Source: Bacillota bacterium
GTDB taxonomy: Bacteria; Bacillota; Clostridia; Tissierellales; Peptoniphilaceae
Length of the DNA: 34,955 nt
Assembly (NCBI GenBank): GCA_028724185.1
Contig: JAQYDN010000003.1
Span: 1-34,955, forward strand
Reading direction: 5' to 3'
The position numbers and the translations under genes are program-made. This document shows, piece by piece, positions 1 to 8,678 of this stretch. The notes under the pieces were generated by a model. That model made no database searches. It saw nothing but the letters and a program-made list of their open reading frames with translations, and was not told the origin of the DNA. Numbering within the stretch: position 1 is the stretch's first letter; every line of letters begins with the position of its first letter.

Positions 1-38
1 AGCGTTCGTCCTGAGCCAGGATCAAACTCTCAATAAAA
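1..38 (-). rRNA. rrs: 16S ribosomal RNA, 5' end only (cut by window edge)
   Basis: The reverse complement of the first 31 bases reads GAGAGTTTGATCCTGGCTCA followed by GGACGAACGCT, the universal start of bacterial 16S rRNA. By comparison with the Bacillus mature 5' end the gene should begin about 6-8 bases before this motif, near position 38. Only the first few dozen bases lie in the window; the rest of the rRNA operon continues to the left. Confidence 0.95.
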
Positions 39-167
39 ACTTGAAGTTTGCCTAAACTCGGATTCACTGACTGTGTTCCGCTTTAAGCTTAGATGTGTTA
101 TGGTTTAATCTCTTATACCATTTAATTAACTTGGTTCCATGTGCCGCTCCAACGAAGCAGCTTATTT

Positions 168-196
168 AGTATATCTCGCATCGAACTGAATGTCAA
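168..196 (-). promoter_or_regulatory. rRNA promoter proximal to 16S
   Basis: On the minus strand a perfect -35 TTGACA (191-196) is followed after exactly 17 bases by TATACT (168-173). An A/T-rich run at 200-215 upstream of the -35 resembles an UP element. Transcription should start near 160, giving a leader of about 120 nt before mature 16S. Confidence 0.8.
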
Positions 197-260
197 GGAC
201 TTTTTAAAACTTTTTCAACGTCTTGTAAAGCCTCAGCTGTCTTCGCGAGACAACTTTTAT

Positions 261-289
261 AGTCTATCTCGAATTCGTTTCTCTGTCAA
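261..289 (-). promoter_or_regulatory. rRNA promoter, middle of three
   Basis: Minus-strand -35 TTGACA (284-289), 17-base spacer, -10 TAGACT (261-266). A/T-rich sequence at 293-314 lies upstream in UP-element position. Its transcript would contain a short hairpin (TGTCT/AGACA, 238-252). Confidence 0.7.
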
Positions 290-353
290 AAGGCTTTTTA
301 CATCTTTTAAAAAACCGCTCGGCCAAAGGCCCGTTTTTCGAGACAGCCTGTTT

Positions 354-382
354 ATATTACCATCGACTTTTCATTTTGTCAA
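354..382 (-). promoter_or_regulatory. rRNA promoter, distal of three
   Basis: Minus-strand -35 TTGACA (377-382), 17-base spacer, -10 TAATAT (354-359). The -35 directly touches the T-run of the terminator of the upstream gene, so the A/T tract may serve both as terminator tail and UP element. Confidence 0.65.
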
Positions 383-383
383 C

Positions 384-412
384 AAAAAAAGAGCGATCAA
401 TCGCTCTTTTCA
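384..412 (-). terminator. intrinsic terminator of the SLH/PHP surface protein gene
   Basis: Stem GAGCGA/TCGCTC with loop TCAA (391-406), extended by A/T pairs, followed on the minus strand by seven T. It sits 30 bases after the stop codon of the SLH protein and separates it from the rRNA promoters. Confidence 0.85.
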
Positions 413-442
413 TTTGGAGATTCTATTATTTCGTCTTCCTTC

Positions 443-3400
443 TTATTTATCGATCGTCCGCAAGACGATGGCGGCGATTTCCGCACGGGTAATGGGGGAT
501 TTCGACGCGAGATCGCCGTCTTCTCTGCCCAAGACGATCTTGTTATTCGTCGCCCAGGTCATCGACGCTTGCGCCCAATCCGAGGTGTCCTCCAGTTTTT
601 TAGGTTCTGTCACGTGTCCGATCTCGCCTTTTTGCTCGAGGTAGCGATACATCAAGGTGACGAAGGCTTCTCTCGTAATTTTTCCGTCGGGAGCGAAGGA
701 GGTCTCCGAGACGCCCTCGGTGATGTGGTTCGCCTCGGCCCAAGCGACGGCATCGCCGTACCAGCTATCCGCTTTCACATCGGCAAATGTCGACGGTTGC
801 GACATTTTCGGCTCGCCTTCCAGGCGGTAGAGCATGGTGACGACCATGGCGCGGGTCGCCTTGGCGCCGGGCGCAAACGTGGTCTCGCTCGTGCCGACCA
901 TGAGCCCTTTCTCGACGATCTTTTCAACGACATCTGCAAACCAATCGTCCTTCGATACGTCGGTGAACGACACTTTCGGTGCCGAGGGCGCATCTTCTTT
1001 GCCGTGATCCGGATCCTTGTCCGGTTTCTCCTCCGGCTTCGTCGTACCGGGAACGGGGATAAGCGGTCCGATCAAGTGGCCGTGTCCCCCGCCGTTCGGT
1101 TTATCCGGTTGGCTCGGTTCATCCGGCGTATCCGGAATTCCGGGGTTCGGGTCGCCTTCCTGCGTCACTTTGACGTCGTCGCGGTTGCGCACGCGGATGC
1201 GATTGCCTTCAGGATCGATGGACGAGAGGCCGATCGCTTCGACCGTGTCGCCTTTTTTGATTTCGGGCATGGTCTTGTCGTCGGATCCGGGACGGCCGAT
1301 ATATCCGTCGATAAAGATGCGGATGGGGCCGGAGCCGTCGTCGATGGTGACGGCCTCGACGATGTCGTTTTTCTTTTTAACCGATTGTACGACGCCTCGC
1401 GTCTTCACGAGGAGGCCGAGATTGTCCTCGACGGCGCCGGTCTTCAGTTCTTTCGGCGCGGGGGCTTTCCCCTCGCCCGCTTTTTCCATGCTCGTAATGT
1501 TCAGCTGGCCTTCTCCCTGATAGCTGCTGCGGACGCCGCGAATCACGAGCTTGTCGCCGATCTTATAGTCGCCCGAGATGGGGAAGATATTGATGCCGCC
1601 CGTCTCATCTTGAATATAGGCGGAGTCGAAGAACGCCGTGTTTTTATCGTGGTCGGAGGCATTGGAGGTGAGCACACCCTCGATCTGGAAGACTTCGCCT
1701 TCTTTCGCCTTGTGGACCTCTGCAATGGCCGTGGTCTTCAGGGATTTCGGATAAACCGTTAAATCGACGGTTTTCGTGTAGGTGTCCTTATCCGTCTTGA
1801 TCGTTAAGGTGAGGGTACGCTTACCCTCTTCTTTCGGCGTCACGGTAATGGAATCCGCCACGCCTTGTGCCGTTCCGATGACGTCTTTGCCGTCGGTGAC
1901 CGTAATGCTTTGTACCGTTTCGCCGTCGGCCTTAAAGGTGTAGTTTAATTTCTTTTCTTCGCCGACGATGCCTTCGTTGCCATCCGCCGGTGTGAGATTT
2001 GTAATGCCTTTTACCTGAACATCACTCGTCCAGATCGGTGCCGTCAGGATGCGGTCGCCGTCGGTTTGGGTGATGCGCACGAAGTAATAGGGATATTGAT
2101 TGTCCAGGGTCAAGCTGAATCTCGCCGTATCCGCGGAGGAATTCATCGTATGAACGACTTTCCCGCCGGTGGTGATAATATCCACGGTACCGATCGCTTC
2201 GCCTTCCTGTTCGGAAACGTCGATTTTGACATCCAGTTTATCCTTGTTGCCCGTAAGCGTCGAACCCATCATCTGACCGTCGATGCTGTAGTCGACGGTA
2301 ATGTTTTTATCTTCCGAGGCATACACGTGGAGATTGCGAATTGCCTGAATGATATCGTCTTTTTCCAAGTTCTCGGCGATGACGACATTGCGGCCGTCGT
2401 TGGCATCGCCCCATTTGCCTTTGTGGTTATCCTGATTGATGGAGGGCGCGAGTTTCCAACCTTGATCGAGGGCCTTCCAGTATTGATCGTAACTCGGGAA
2501 GTACCCGCTCCCGTGGATGGGGCCTTCGCCGTTTCCGATTTCGATCAATTTGATGTTTTGATTGGTCGCGGGATCGTAATGGGCGAAGTCGTCGAACGTT
2601 CCGAAGGTATCCCCCGGGTGGTTAAATTCCGAGAAGGTATTGTCGTCGAGATTTTTTAACAAATCGTAGTAACGAAGCAAGCCTTTGGAATTGTTTTTGT
2701 CGTTTAATTCCGCGTTGTTTCTGGAAACGAATCCGTTCGTATTATAGGTGTTGATGTGACCGTAATTGGCACCGGATTTCGTCCAGGTCATTTCAAAGCC
2801 ATATAAAGGAAGGAAATCGTCCGTCTTCTTGGATTCGATGATTTCTTTGTAGCGCTTCCATTTGGACATCCCCGAGCCGTCGGGTGCTTTGAGTCCGCTG
2901 TTTTCGTTATCGAAGGTGCCGAGGTTTCCCGCTTCGTCGAAATAGTTGGAGTGGTCGGTCAAGGCGAAGAAATCGATGTTTTCCGCCTTGGAGGCATAGT
3001 CGACGGCCTGTTCAGGGGTTCCGGCGCCGTCGGAGTAGTTGCTGTGGGAGTGTAATTGTCCGCGGTAGTGATTGACGAGGCTCTTGCCGATGAAAAATTC
3101 CCAGGTCATGGCATTGGATTTTTCGCCGTCTTTCACCGAGACGGTGGCACTTATCTTGCCGTCGGCTAAATCGGCATCGGGCGTATAGGTGAATCGATCA
3201 CCTTTCAACGTCATGGGCTTTTCCTCGCCGCCGTTTAAGGAGAGTGTCGCCGTCGCGGCTTGAGATATATTCTTGATGCCGACGGAAATTTCGGGCCGTT
3301 TATCTTCTCCCGTCGCGGAAAGATTTTCCGGTTTCGGCATGATGATTTGGGGACGGTTGTCGACTTTTAAAGTGACGGTATCTCCGATACTTTGAGATTC

Positions 3401-5587
3401 TCCGTATTTAAACGGCGCGCGGTACAGGCCTTCGGAGGTATTGCCCGCCTTATCTTTTGCCGTAAAAGATAAGACCAAGCTGTCCTTGCCGGCGAGATCG
3501 TCGCCGGGAATGCTGCCCGTCCACTTGCCGGTTTTCTCATCCCGCCTTAAGGGGATCTCTTTCCCGTCATACGTCATGACGACGCTCGTGGCGCCGACAT
3601 TATCCACGACATCGACGGCGATTTCGTAGTCGACGCCCGCCCGAGCCTCGATCAGGTTGCCGAGGACGACATGGGGCTTCACCGTATCGTTGGCGATGAT
3701 ATAGTCCGAGGAGTCGTTTAAGCGAATTTGCGTATTTCCGTTGTGAGGAGAGATGGCGCCCTTAATATCGACGACATCGCCCTTTTGCGTGCCGATGGGA
3801 TACTCCGGCATGCGATAGGTGTCCAAGGTGCCGGTGGCATCCGTAAATTTCGGGTACTTGTCCGCCGGATCGGGGAGCGTGACATCTTTTATATAGACGT
3901 ATTCGTTCACTAAGTCCTCGCGATATTTGTCAATTTGACCCAAGGTCAATACTTGGGGCTCGATGGGTTCAACCGTTTCGACGAGCTTCATCGCGCTGAC
4001 ATTGGACATTTCCGGCAAGCCGTAGAAAGAGACCAAATTTCCCCGAGCGACGATGATTTCGCCCGGCAATACATTTTCGGTCGGTCCGTAAATTTGGAAG
4101 CCGTACACCTGTCCGTCGACGACATCTTCGATAATCAGGCTGCTGCCTCCGTCGAAAGCGTAGGTAGCGACGCCGATCACCATGGCGTCTTCCTGAATCA
4201 TGACCGGCTGCGCGTCTTTATCCGAGGAAATATTTTTATTTTTATAAATCTCCTGAACCTCGGGGATGGTGAGAGCGCCCGGGTATTGGGCCTTGATCTC
4301 GGCGATTTTTTCGTCGGTCAAGGGATCGTGTTCCACTTTGGGCAGATCGGGTACCGGTGCGGGACCTTCCCCTTGTTCGGTTACGGTGATATCCGCGGGC
4401 GATTGCACGCGAATTTGCGCCTTGCCCTTGTGGATGCCGGCGACGCCTGTGACGGTGACGGTGTCGCCCTCTTTGTAATCCCCCGCGGGCATCTTATAAA
4501 GGTCCACACTCACGCCGTCTTTGGTCACCGGCGTGGAGAAGTCGCCGATTTTTCCGAGGGTGACATCTTTAACGACGACGTACTCGGCATTGTATTCGTC
4601 CTTGCCGACATCCGCCAAGGTAATTTCTTGGGGACTCGGAAGGGTGCCTGCACCCAAGTTTTTAATCTTTTCTTTATTGATCTGTACTTGATCCCCGTAC
4701 TCTCCCCGGGTGCCCGTCACGCGTACCTTGGTGCCCGGAGCCACTTGGGGCGTCACTTTAAAGACGCCGATTCCCGCGGTGTCGTCCTGAATGAACACAT
4801 TGCCGTCCGCGTGGGAGAAGGTGACGATCCCCTCTACGGTGACCTTTTCGCCTAGGGCCGCTTTTCGGGCCTCTGCGATACTCAGTACTTCTTCCGGCGG
4901 AGTTTCGGGATTTTCGCCGGGATCCGGGGTTCCCGGATCCGGGGTTCCCGGCTCGGATCCCGCCAGGAGATAATCGAGATGGCCCTTATTTGCAAGGACC
5001 GGTTCCCAATCCTCTGCATTGTCGCCCGTAATGTCCTTTTTATCGAAGATTCCGTCGCCGTTGACGTCTTTTCGAATCACCGCATATTGGTTATTCGGGG
5101 CGGGAGCTGCGCCCGTTCCCAAGAAGTCGTTCGCATCCCCTGCACCGAGCATATCGAGGATTTTCCCCGAGGAATCCTTCAGATAAATCTTAAAACCTTT
5201 CCCGCCCATGGCGACATCGACCTTTTGATTCGGCGCGGGAAGGTCTGCTTCTCCTCCGTTTCCCTGTCCGCCTTGAATTAAATAATAGGCGCCGGGTTCC
5301 AGACTCCCCGTAAGGGGGATCGTCCCATTGGGATAAGGGGTTGAGCCCTTGGCCGAATAAGCCTCTACGACCAAGCCGTCCAGGCTCACCGCTTCTTTAC
5401 CCGTATTTTTTAATACGATATAATCATTTTTGTAATATGCACCGGAGTTTCCGCCGCCCCCGTACGCTTCGTACAGGACGACGTCGCTCTCAACCTCCAC
5501 TACTGCCGCAAAAGCGGACAGGGGAAGGGATGCGACGATCATTAAGACTGCCAGAAAAAGAGTGATGCCTCTTTTTAATTTCTGCAT
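443..5587 (-). CDS. S-layer-anchored multidomain PHP-family metallohydrolase
   Basis: A 1714-aa exported surface protein. Residues 1-28 form a signal peptide (Lys/Arg, hydrophobic core, AFAA). A lamin-tail-like domain follows (about 33-165), then Pro/Gly/Glu linker, OB-fold-type modules at about 235-405, 460-635 and 1286-1470, Ig-like stretches (about 636-835 and 1190-1285), and a PHP domain (about 840-1100) with metal-ligand motifs HSH (846-848), TDH (877-879) and later NHPGD and QDNH. A Pro/Lys-rich linker leads to three SLH repeats (about 1537-1714) that bind secondary cell-wall polymer. The PHP domain places it with CehA/McbA-type metallohydrolases; together with OB and lamin-tail domains, which often occur in secreted nucleases, an extracellular phosphoesterase or nuclease role is inferred. 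Start ATG follows AAAGGAAGG on the minus strand. Single gene, own terminator at 384-412. Confidence 0.9.
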   Translation of the reverse strand: MQKLKRGITLFLAVLMIVASLPLSAFAAVVEVESDVVLYEAYGGGGNSGAYYKNDYIVLKNTGKEAVSLDGLVVEAYSAKGSTPYPNGTIPLTGSLEPGAYYLIQGGQGNGGEADLPAPNQKVDVAMGGKGFKIYLKDSSGKILDMLGAGDANDFLGTGAAPAPNNQYAVIRKDVNGDGIFDKKDITGDNAEDWEPVLANKGHLDYLLAGSEPGTPDPGTPDPGENPETPPEEVLSIAEARKAALGEKVTVEGIVTFSHADGNVFIQDDTAGIGVFKVTPQVAPGTKVRVTGTRGEYGDQVQINKEKIKNLGAGTLPSPQEITLADVGKDEYNAEYVVVKDVTLGKIGDFSTPVTKDGVSVDLYKMPAGDYKEGDTVTVTGVAGIHKGKAQIRVQSPADITVTEQGEGPAPVPDLPKVEHDPLTDEKIAEIKAQYPGALTIPEVQEIYKNKNISSDKDAQPVMIQEDAMVIGVATYAFDGGSSLIIEDVVDGQVYGFQIYGPTENVLPGEIIVARGNLVSFYGLPEMSNVSAMKLVETVEPIEPQVLTLGQIDKYREDLVNEYVYIKDVTLPDPADKYPKFTDATGTLDTYRMPEYPIGTQKGDVVDIKGAISPHNGNTQIRLNDSSDYIIANDTVKPHVVLGNLIEARAGVDYEIAVDVVDNVGATSVVMTYDGKEIPLRRDEKTGKWTGSIPGDDLAGKDSLVLSFTAKDKAGNTSEGLYRAPFKYGESQSIGDTVTLKVDNRPQIIMPKPENLSATGEDKRPEISVGIKNISQAATATLSLNGGEEKPMTLKGDRFTYTPDADLADGKISATVSVKDGEKSNAMTWEFFIGKSLVNHYRGQLHSHSNYSDGAGTPEQAVDYASKAENIDFFALTDHSNYFDEAGNLGTFDNENSGLKAPDGSGMSKWKRYKEIIESKKTDDFLPLYGFEMTWTKSGANYGHINTYNTNGFVSRNNAELNDKNNSKGLLRYYDLLKNLDDNTFSEFNHPGDTFGTFDDFAHYDPATNQNIKLIEIGNGEGPIHGSGYFPSYDQYWKALDQGWKLAPSINQDNHKGKWGDANDGRNVVIAENLEKDDIIQAIRNLHVYASEDKNITVDYSIDGQMMGSTLTGNKDKLDVKIDVSEQEGEAIGTVDIITTGGKVVHTMNSSADTARFSLTLDNQYPYYFVRITQTDGDRILTAPIWTSDVQVKGITNLTPADGNEGIVGEEKKLNYTFKADGETVQSITVTDGKDVIGTAQGVADSITVTPKEEGKRTLTLTIKTDKDTYTKTVDLTVYPKSLKTTAIAEVHKAKEGEVFQIEGVLTSNASDHDKNTAFFDSAYIQDETGGINIFPISGDYKIGDKLVIRGVRSSYQGEGQLNITSMEKAGEGKAPAPKELKTGAVEDNLGLLVKTRGVVQSVKKKNDIVEAVTIDDGSGPIRIFIDGYIGRPGSDDKTMPEIKKGDTVEAIGLSSIDPEGNRIRVRNRDDVKVTQEGDPNPGIPDTPDEPSQPDKPNGGGHGHLIGPLIPVPGTTKPEEKPDKDPDHGKEDAPSAPKVSFTDVSKDDWFADVVEKIVEKGLMVGTSETTFAPGAKATRAMVVTMLYRLEGEPKMSQPSTFADVKADSWYGDAVAWAEANHITEGVSETSFAPDGKITREAFVTLMYRYLEQKGEIGHVTEPKKLEDTSDWAQASMTWATNNKIVLGREDGDLASKSPITRAEIAAIVLRTIDK

Positions 5588-5865
5588 CTTTTTCCTTCCT
5601 TTCTTTTCCCACGAGAAATCATTGTGTCTATACGTTCATGCATACCATATCAAGCGGGGGAGAGTAAATCGTCAATGAATCGTAAATTTCTCATTAAAGA
5701 CTGTTTTTCGAGCGGCTCAATGATTGTCTCTTTTCTTTATTTTCCCTAAGTTATATTTAATTTTAGAATTTTGCTATTCGATTTTCCATTCCTTTCTGCT
5801 ACAATATATGGTGTAGGGTTTACCTACATTCATCAATGTCTTGCGTTTCCTTTGTTTATAAACGG
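5588..5865. other. A/T-rich intergenic region, no gene seen
   Basis: About 280 bases between the SLH gene start and the aminotransferase terminator. It must hold the SLH promoter: TTGACG (5670-5675) on the minus strand is a possible -35, but no good -10 lies at the right distance, so none is called. On the plus strand there is a TACAAT hexamer (5800-5805) and a small hairpin (TGTAGG/CCTACA, about 5813-5829). Confidence 0.4.
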
Positions 5866-5902
5866 AAAAAAGGCGCCCCTCTTCGGAGGGGCGCCTTTTT
5901 GT
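5866..5902 (-). terminator. intrinsic terminator, aminotransferase gene
   Basis: Ten-base-pair stem GGCGCCCCTC/GAGGGGCGCC with a TTCG tetraloop (5872-5895), A-run on one side and T-run on the other. It follows the aminotransferase stop codon on the minus strand; the symmetric tails mean it could also work on the plus strand. Confidence 0.9.
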
Positions 5903-5908
5903 CTTTAT

Positions 5909-7066
5909 TTATTGAAAGATCTCCATTTTTTCGATCCGGTCGAAGGCGCGGTCGATTGCCTCTTCGTCGACGGTGACGGCGAATCTCAAAAATCCTTCGC
6001 CGCTCCTTCCGAAGGCGCTCCCCTTGACCGTGAGGACGCCCGCCTCTTCCATCAGCATCTTCCAGACGTCCTCCTCGCTCTTTCCCGTCGGTCTGACGTC
6101 GACGAAGATGTAGAAGGTCCCCCGGGGTTCGCTCACGCGTATGTTCTTCAGGCGCGAGAGTCTCTCGTAGGCGTGGAAGGTCCTCGTTCTAAACGCCTCG
6201 ATAAGCGGCGGCTGTACCTCGTCGCGATGTCTCAACGCATAAAGTGCCGCGCGCTGAGAAATCGAAGGCGCCGAGTAGACGTTTTGTTCATTGACCGTCT
6301 TCGCCGCCCGGATAAAGTTTTCATCGCCCAAGATGTAGCCGATGCGCCAACCGGTCATCGCGAAATTTTTAGAGAAGGAGCGCAACGTAATCACGCGGTC
6401 TCTGTACGCCTCAAACGACGCCATCGGCACGAAGGGCGCGTCGTAGGAAAAGGCGGTGTAGATGTCGTCGGCGACGATAAAGAAGTCCTCTTCCTCGGCC
6501 AAGGCGGCCAAGCGACGGAGCGTCTCCTCGTCGAGGCAAAGGCCGCTCGGATTGTTCGGCGTGTTGACGATCATCGCCTTGGTCTTTTCACTCACCTTCT
6601 CTCGAATATCTTCGATGCGCGGTACAAACCCCCGGTCGGGATCGGTCTCGACAAAGACCGGTACGCCGCCCGCCATCTCGACTTGGTCGGCGTAGGGACT
6701 GAAGTAGGGCTCGATGATCAACACCTCGTCTCCAGGATCGAGCATGGTCTCCAGGACGAGCCACATCCCGTGACAGGCGGAAGTCGTCACGAACACGTTG
6801 CCGGCCTCCCACGCGATGCCGTATGTATCCCGCTGAAAGTCGATGATGGCATCGATCAGCTCCGCGTCCCCTCCGCTCTCGGTGTAGTGTGTGTGCCCGT
6901 CCAAGGCGTCGCGAAAGGCCGCCTCGATAATCGCCCGAGGCGTCGTAATGTCCGGATCGCCCAGAGTAAAGTCCACGATGTCGCCGCGGCTCTTTGCGAG
7001 GTCGGCGCTTTCCGCCAAACCGCCCGCCTGCACCGCGCGGTATTTCTTTGAGATTAATGATTTCAC
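5909..7066 (-). CDS. PLP-dependent aminotransferase, class I/II
   Basis: A 385-aa fold-type I aminotransferase of the aspartate aminotransferase superfamily, cytosolic. The PLP lysine is K233 in SFSKNFAMTGWRIGY, preceded by the conserved NTPNNPSG loop and followed near the C-terminus by an Arg in FLRFAV that should bind the substrate carboxylate. The substrate cannot be told from sequence. The start is GTG at 7066, with GGAGGG seven bases upstream. It is divergent from an IclR regulator gene (98 bp apart), which makes that regulator the obvious candidate to control it. Monocistronic, with a strong terminator just after the stop. Confidence 0.9.
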   Translation of the reverse strand: MKSLISKKYRAVQAGGLAESADLAKSRGDIVDFTLGDPDITTPRAIIEAAFRDALDGHTHYTESGGDAELIDAIIDFQRDTYGIAWEAGNVFVTTSACHGMWLVLETMLDPGDEVLIIEPYFSPYADQVEMAGGVPVFVETDPDRGFVPRIEDIREKVSEKTKAMIVNTPNNPSGLCLDEETLRRLAALAEEEDFFIVADDIYTAFSYDAPFVPMASFEAYRDRVITLRSFSKNFAMTGWRIGYILGDENFIRAAKTVNEQNVYSAPSISQRAALYALRHRDEVQPPLIEAFRTRTFHAYERLSRLKNIRVSEPRGTFYIFVDVRPTGKSEEDVWKMLMEEAGVLTVKGSAFGRSGEGFLRFAVTVDEEAIDRAFDRIEKMEIFQ

Positions 7067-7164
7067 GATGATTCCCTCCGTTCACGTCGTCGGTTTTCTG
7101 TTATACTACATTTATTATCTTAATTTTTGTATGAATGATTCTATTATAAAGGAGTGCGCCCGTC
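7067..7164. promoter_or_regulatory. divergent promoter region between aminotransferase and IclR regulator
   Basis: A 98-base A/T-rich gap between two divergent starts. Possible -10 elements are TATTAT (7142-7147) for the regulator and TATAAC (7100-7105) on the minus strand for the aminotransferase; no convincing -35 was found for either. IclR proteins commonly bind such shared regions, so an operator here is likely, but no clear palindrome stands out. Confidence 0.4.
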
Positions 7165-7941
7165 ATGGCAAAAAAAACCGACTATACGGTGCCTATGGTC
7201 GAAAAGGCACTGCAAATTTTGCGCTTTCTACTGGAAAACAACGGAACTCACGGCATCGGCGACATCGCCGGCCGATTGGACATTCCGAAGACCAGCGTCT
7301 TTAAAATTTTATATACGCTCGAATCGGAGCGCTTCGTCGCAAAAGACGCGGAGGATCGCTATTCCCTGGGTCTGGGCTTTATTCCCTACGACGCCGAGGT
7401 AAAAAACCGTTGGGATTTCACGAAGGTGACCCGTCCGATTATGGAAAGAGGGGCGGCTCTTTCCGGCGAGAGTTTAAATTTGGGGATTTTAGCCGACGAT
7501 ACCATCGTCATGCTCGATACCGTCCCCGGCGAAGAGTTTTTTATCATCCGCCACCTGATTCCCGTGGCGCCCCTGTACTGTTCCTCGATCGGAAAAATAT
7601 TCCTCGCGGAGTTTGAGGACGAGGCGCTCGCCGAGTACTTCGAGCGCCACGAGCTCACTCCGCGCACGATCTCGACGCTGACCGACCCGGATGCGCTGAG
7701 GAAAAATCTCGCCGAGATCGAGGAAACGGGGACCGCCCACGATTGGGAAGAGTACGAGTACGGCTTAACCTGTATGGCGAAGGGAATTTATTCCGAGGGC
7801 GAATTGATCGCGGGGATCAGCCTCTCGGGGCCCACGAGTCGGCTTAAACACAAGGGGCTCGATTCGCTGGAGGCGATCCTCGCCGATGTCGCCGACGCGC
7901 TCGCCGCGGAACCCGGCCTCGGAAAGCTCTTGAGCCTGTGA
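7165..7941 (+). CDS. IclR-family transcriptional regulator
   Basis: A 258-aa DNA-binding regulator. Residues about 5-65 form the winged helix-turn-helix (VEKALQILRFL, then DIAGRLDIPKTSVFKIL and a wing ending YSLGLGF), and about 80-250 form the GAF-like effector domain, with the typical GEEFFIIRH and SSIGKIFLAE stretches. Length is normal for the family (about 250). A GGAG motif (7151-7154) precedes the ATG by ten bases. The stop overlaps the GTG start of the next gene, so it is the first gene of a three-gene operon. Divergent from an aminotransferase, which is the likely target together with its own operon. Confidence 0.9.
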   Translation: MAKKTDYTVPMVEKALQILRFLLENNGTHGIGDIAGRLDIPKTSVFKILYTLESERFVAKDAEDRYSLGLGFIPYDAEVKNRWDFTKVTRPIMERGAALSGESLNLGILADDTIVMLDTVPGEEFFIIRHLIPVAPLYCSSIGKIFLAEFEDEALAEYFERHELTPRTISTLTDPDALRKNLAEIEETGTAHDWEEYEYGLTCMAKGIYSEGELIAGISLSGPTSRLKHKGLDSLEAILADVADALAAEPGLGKLLSL

Positions 7942-8669
7942 TCGCCCTCTATCTCCTCGCGCCGTGGATGCTCAGGGGATCTCCGGGCGCGGCACTCCTC
8001 GTTCCGGGACTGCTCGCCGCCTATGAGAAAAAAGTACCGAGGCCTTCGGTCTTTGTCCTCTCCGCCGCGCTCTACATCCTCGCCGGTTTCTCGACCGGCT
8101 GCGAGGAGTTCGTCGCCTTTTTGGGCAGCCTGGGAATTTTATATGTATGGGTTAAGGAAGGCGCCTCGCCCATCGAATGGCGTCCGCTTGTGCTCCTGCT
8201 TACGGTCGAGACGGCACTTCTCGCCCTGCGCGGCGACTTTCGAGTCGACCGCCTTCCCGGCGCGCTCTCCTACTTATTTACGACGATCCTCTTCGTTTAC
8301 TCCGAAGAAGTCTTCCTGAGGAGATATCTACGCGAAAAAATAGGGCGGGGCCCGATTCGCGCGCTCCTATTGGGCGTGCTGTGGGGATGTTACCACCTCC
8401 CGTTCGAAATCAGCTTTTTCTACCTCGCGGCACAGATCCTCCACGGCGCGGCGCTCAGCGCGTTGATCGACGCGGTCTTTGATCGCGCGGGCATCGCGAC
8501 GGCCGTCGCCCTCCACGCCCTCCACAACGCGCTCCCGCTCCTCTTTAGGGCGACATTTACGCTCTTCGACCACGTCCTCTTTTTTGTCCTCCTTCTCACC
8601 TTGACGCTTATTCCCGTAACAGGCGTTACGGACATGTCTCTAAAAGGAAGGTATCATAGGGGACAATAA
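7938..8669 (+). CDS. CPBP (CAAX-type/Abi) intramembrane glutamic protease
   Basis: A 243-aa protein with about eight hydrophobic segments. It shows the three CPBP family motifs: EExxxR (E123, E124, R128), a His in YHLPF (H153) and HALHN (H193, H196, N197), which build the intramembrane active site in Rce1-type proteases. The first half is a plain membrane region of low conservation. Start is GTG, overlapping the IclR stop by four bases (GTGA), so the two are translationally coupled. Such proteins process membrane substrates or confer self-immunity to bacteriocins in other Firmicutes; no bacteriocin gene is seen nearby, so the substrate is unknown. Confidence 0.85.
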   Translation: MIALYLLAPWMLRGSPGAALLVPGLLAAYEKKVPRPSVFVLSAALYILAGFSTGCEEFVAFLGSLGILYVWVKEGASPIEWRPLVLLLTVETALLALRGDFRVDRLPGALSYLFTTILFVYSEEVFLRRYLREKIGRGPIRALLLGVLWGCYHLPFEISFFYLAAQILHGAALSALIDAVFDRAGIATAVALHALHNALPLLFRATFTLFDHVLFFVLLLTLTLIPVTGVTDMSLKGRYHRGQ

Positions 8670-8678
8670 GGAGGTCTT

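Noticed and set aside
3935-4855. Long plus-strand frames (up to 306 aa) opposite the SLH/PHP gene, and a 397-aa frame at 569-1762
   Set aside because: They are antisense to a clear multidomain protein, have no ribosome site or family motif, and contain compositions typical of reversed GC-rich codons.
5771-7051. 426-aa plus-strand frame opposite the aminotransferase
   Set aside because: Complement of a gene with intact catalytic motifs; Arg/His/Val-rich nonsense composition.
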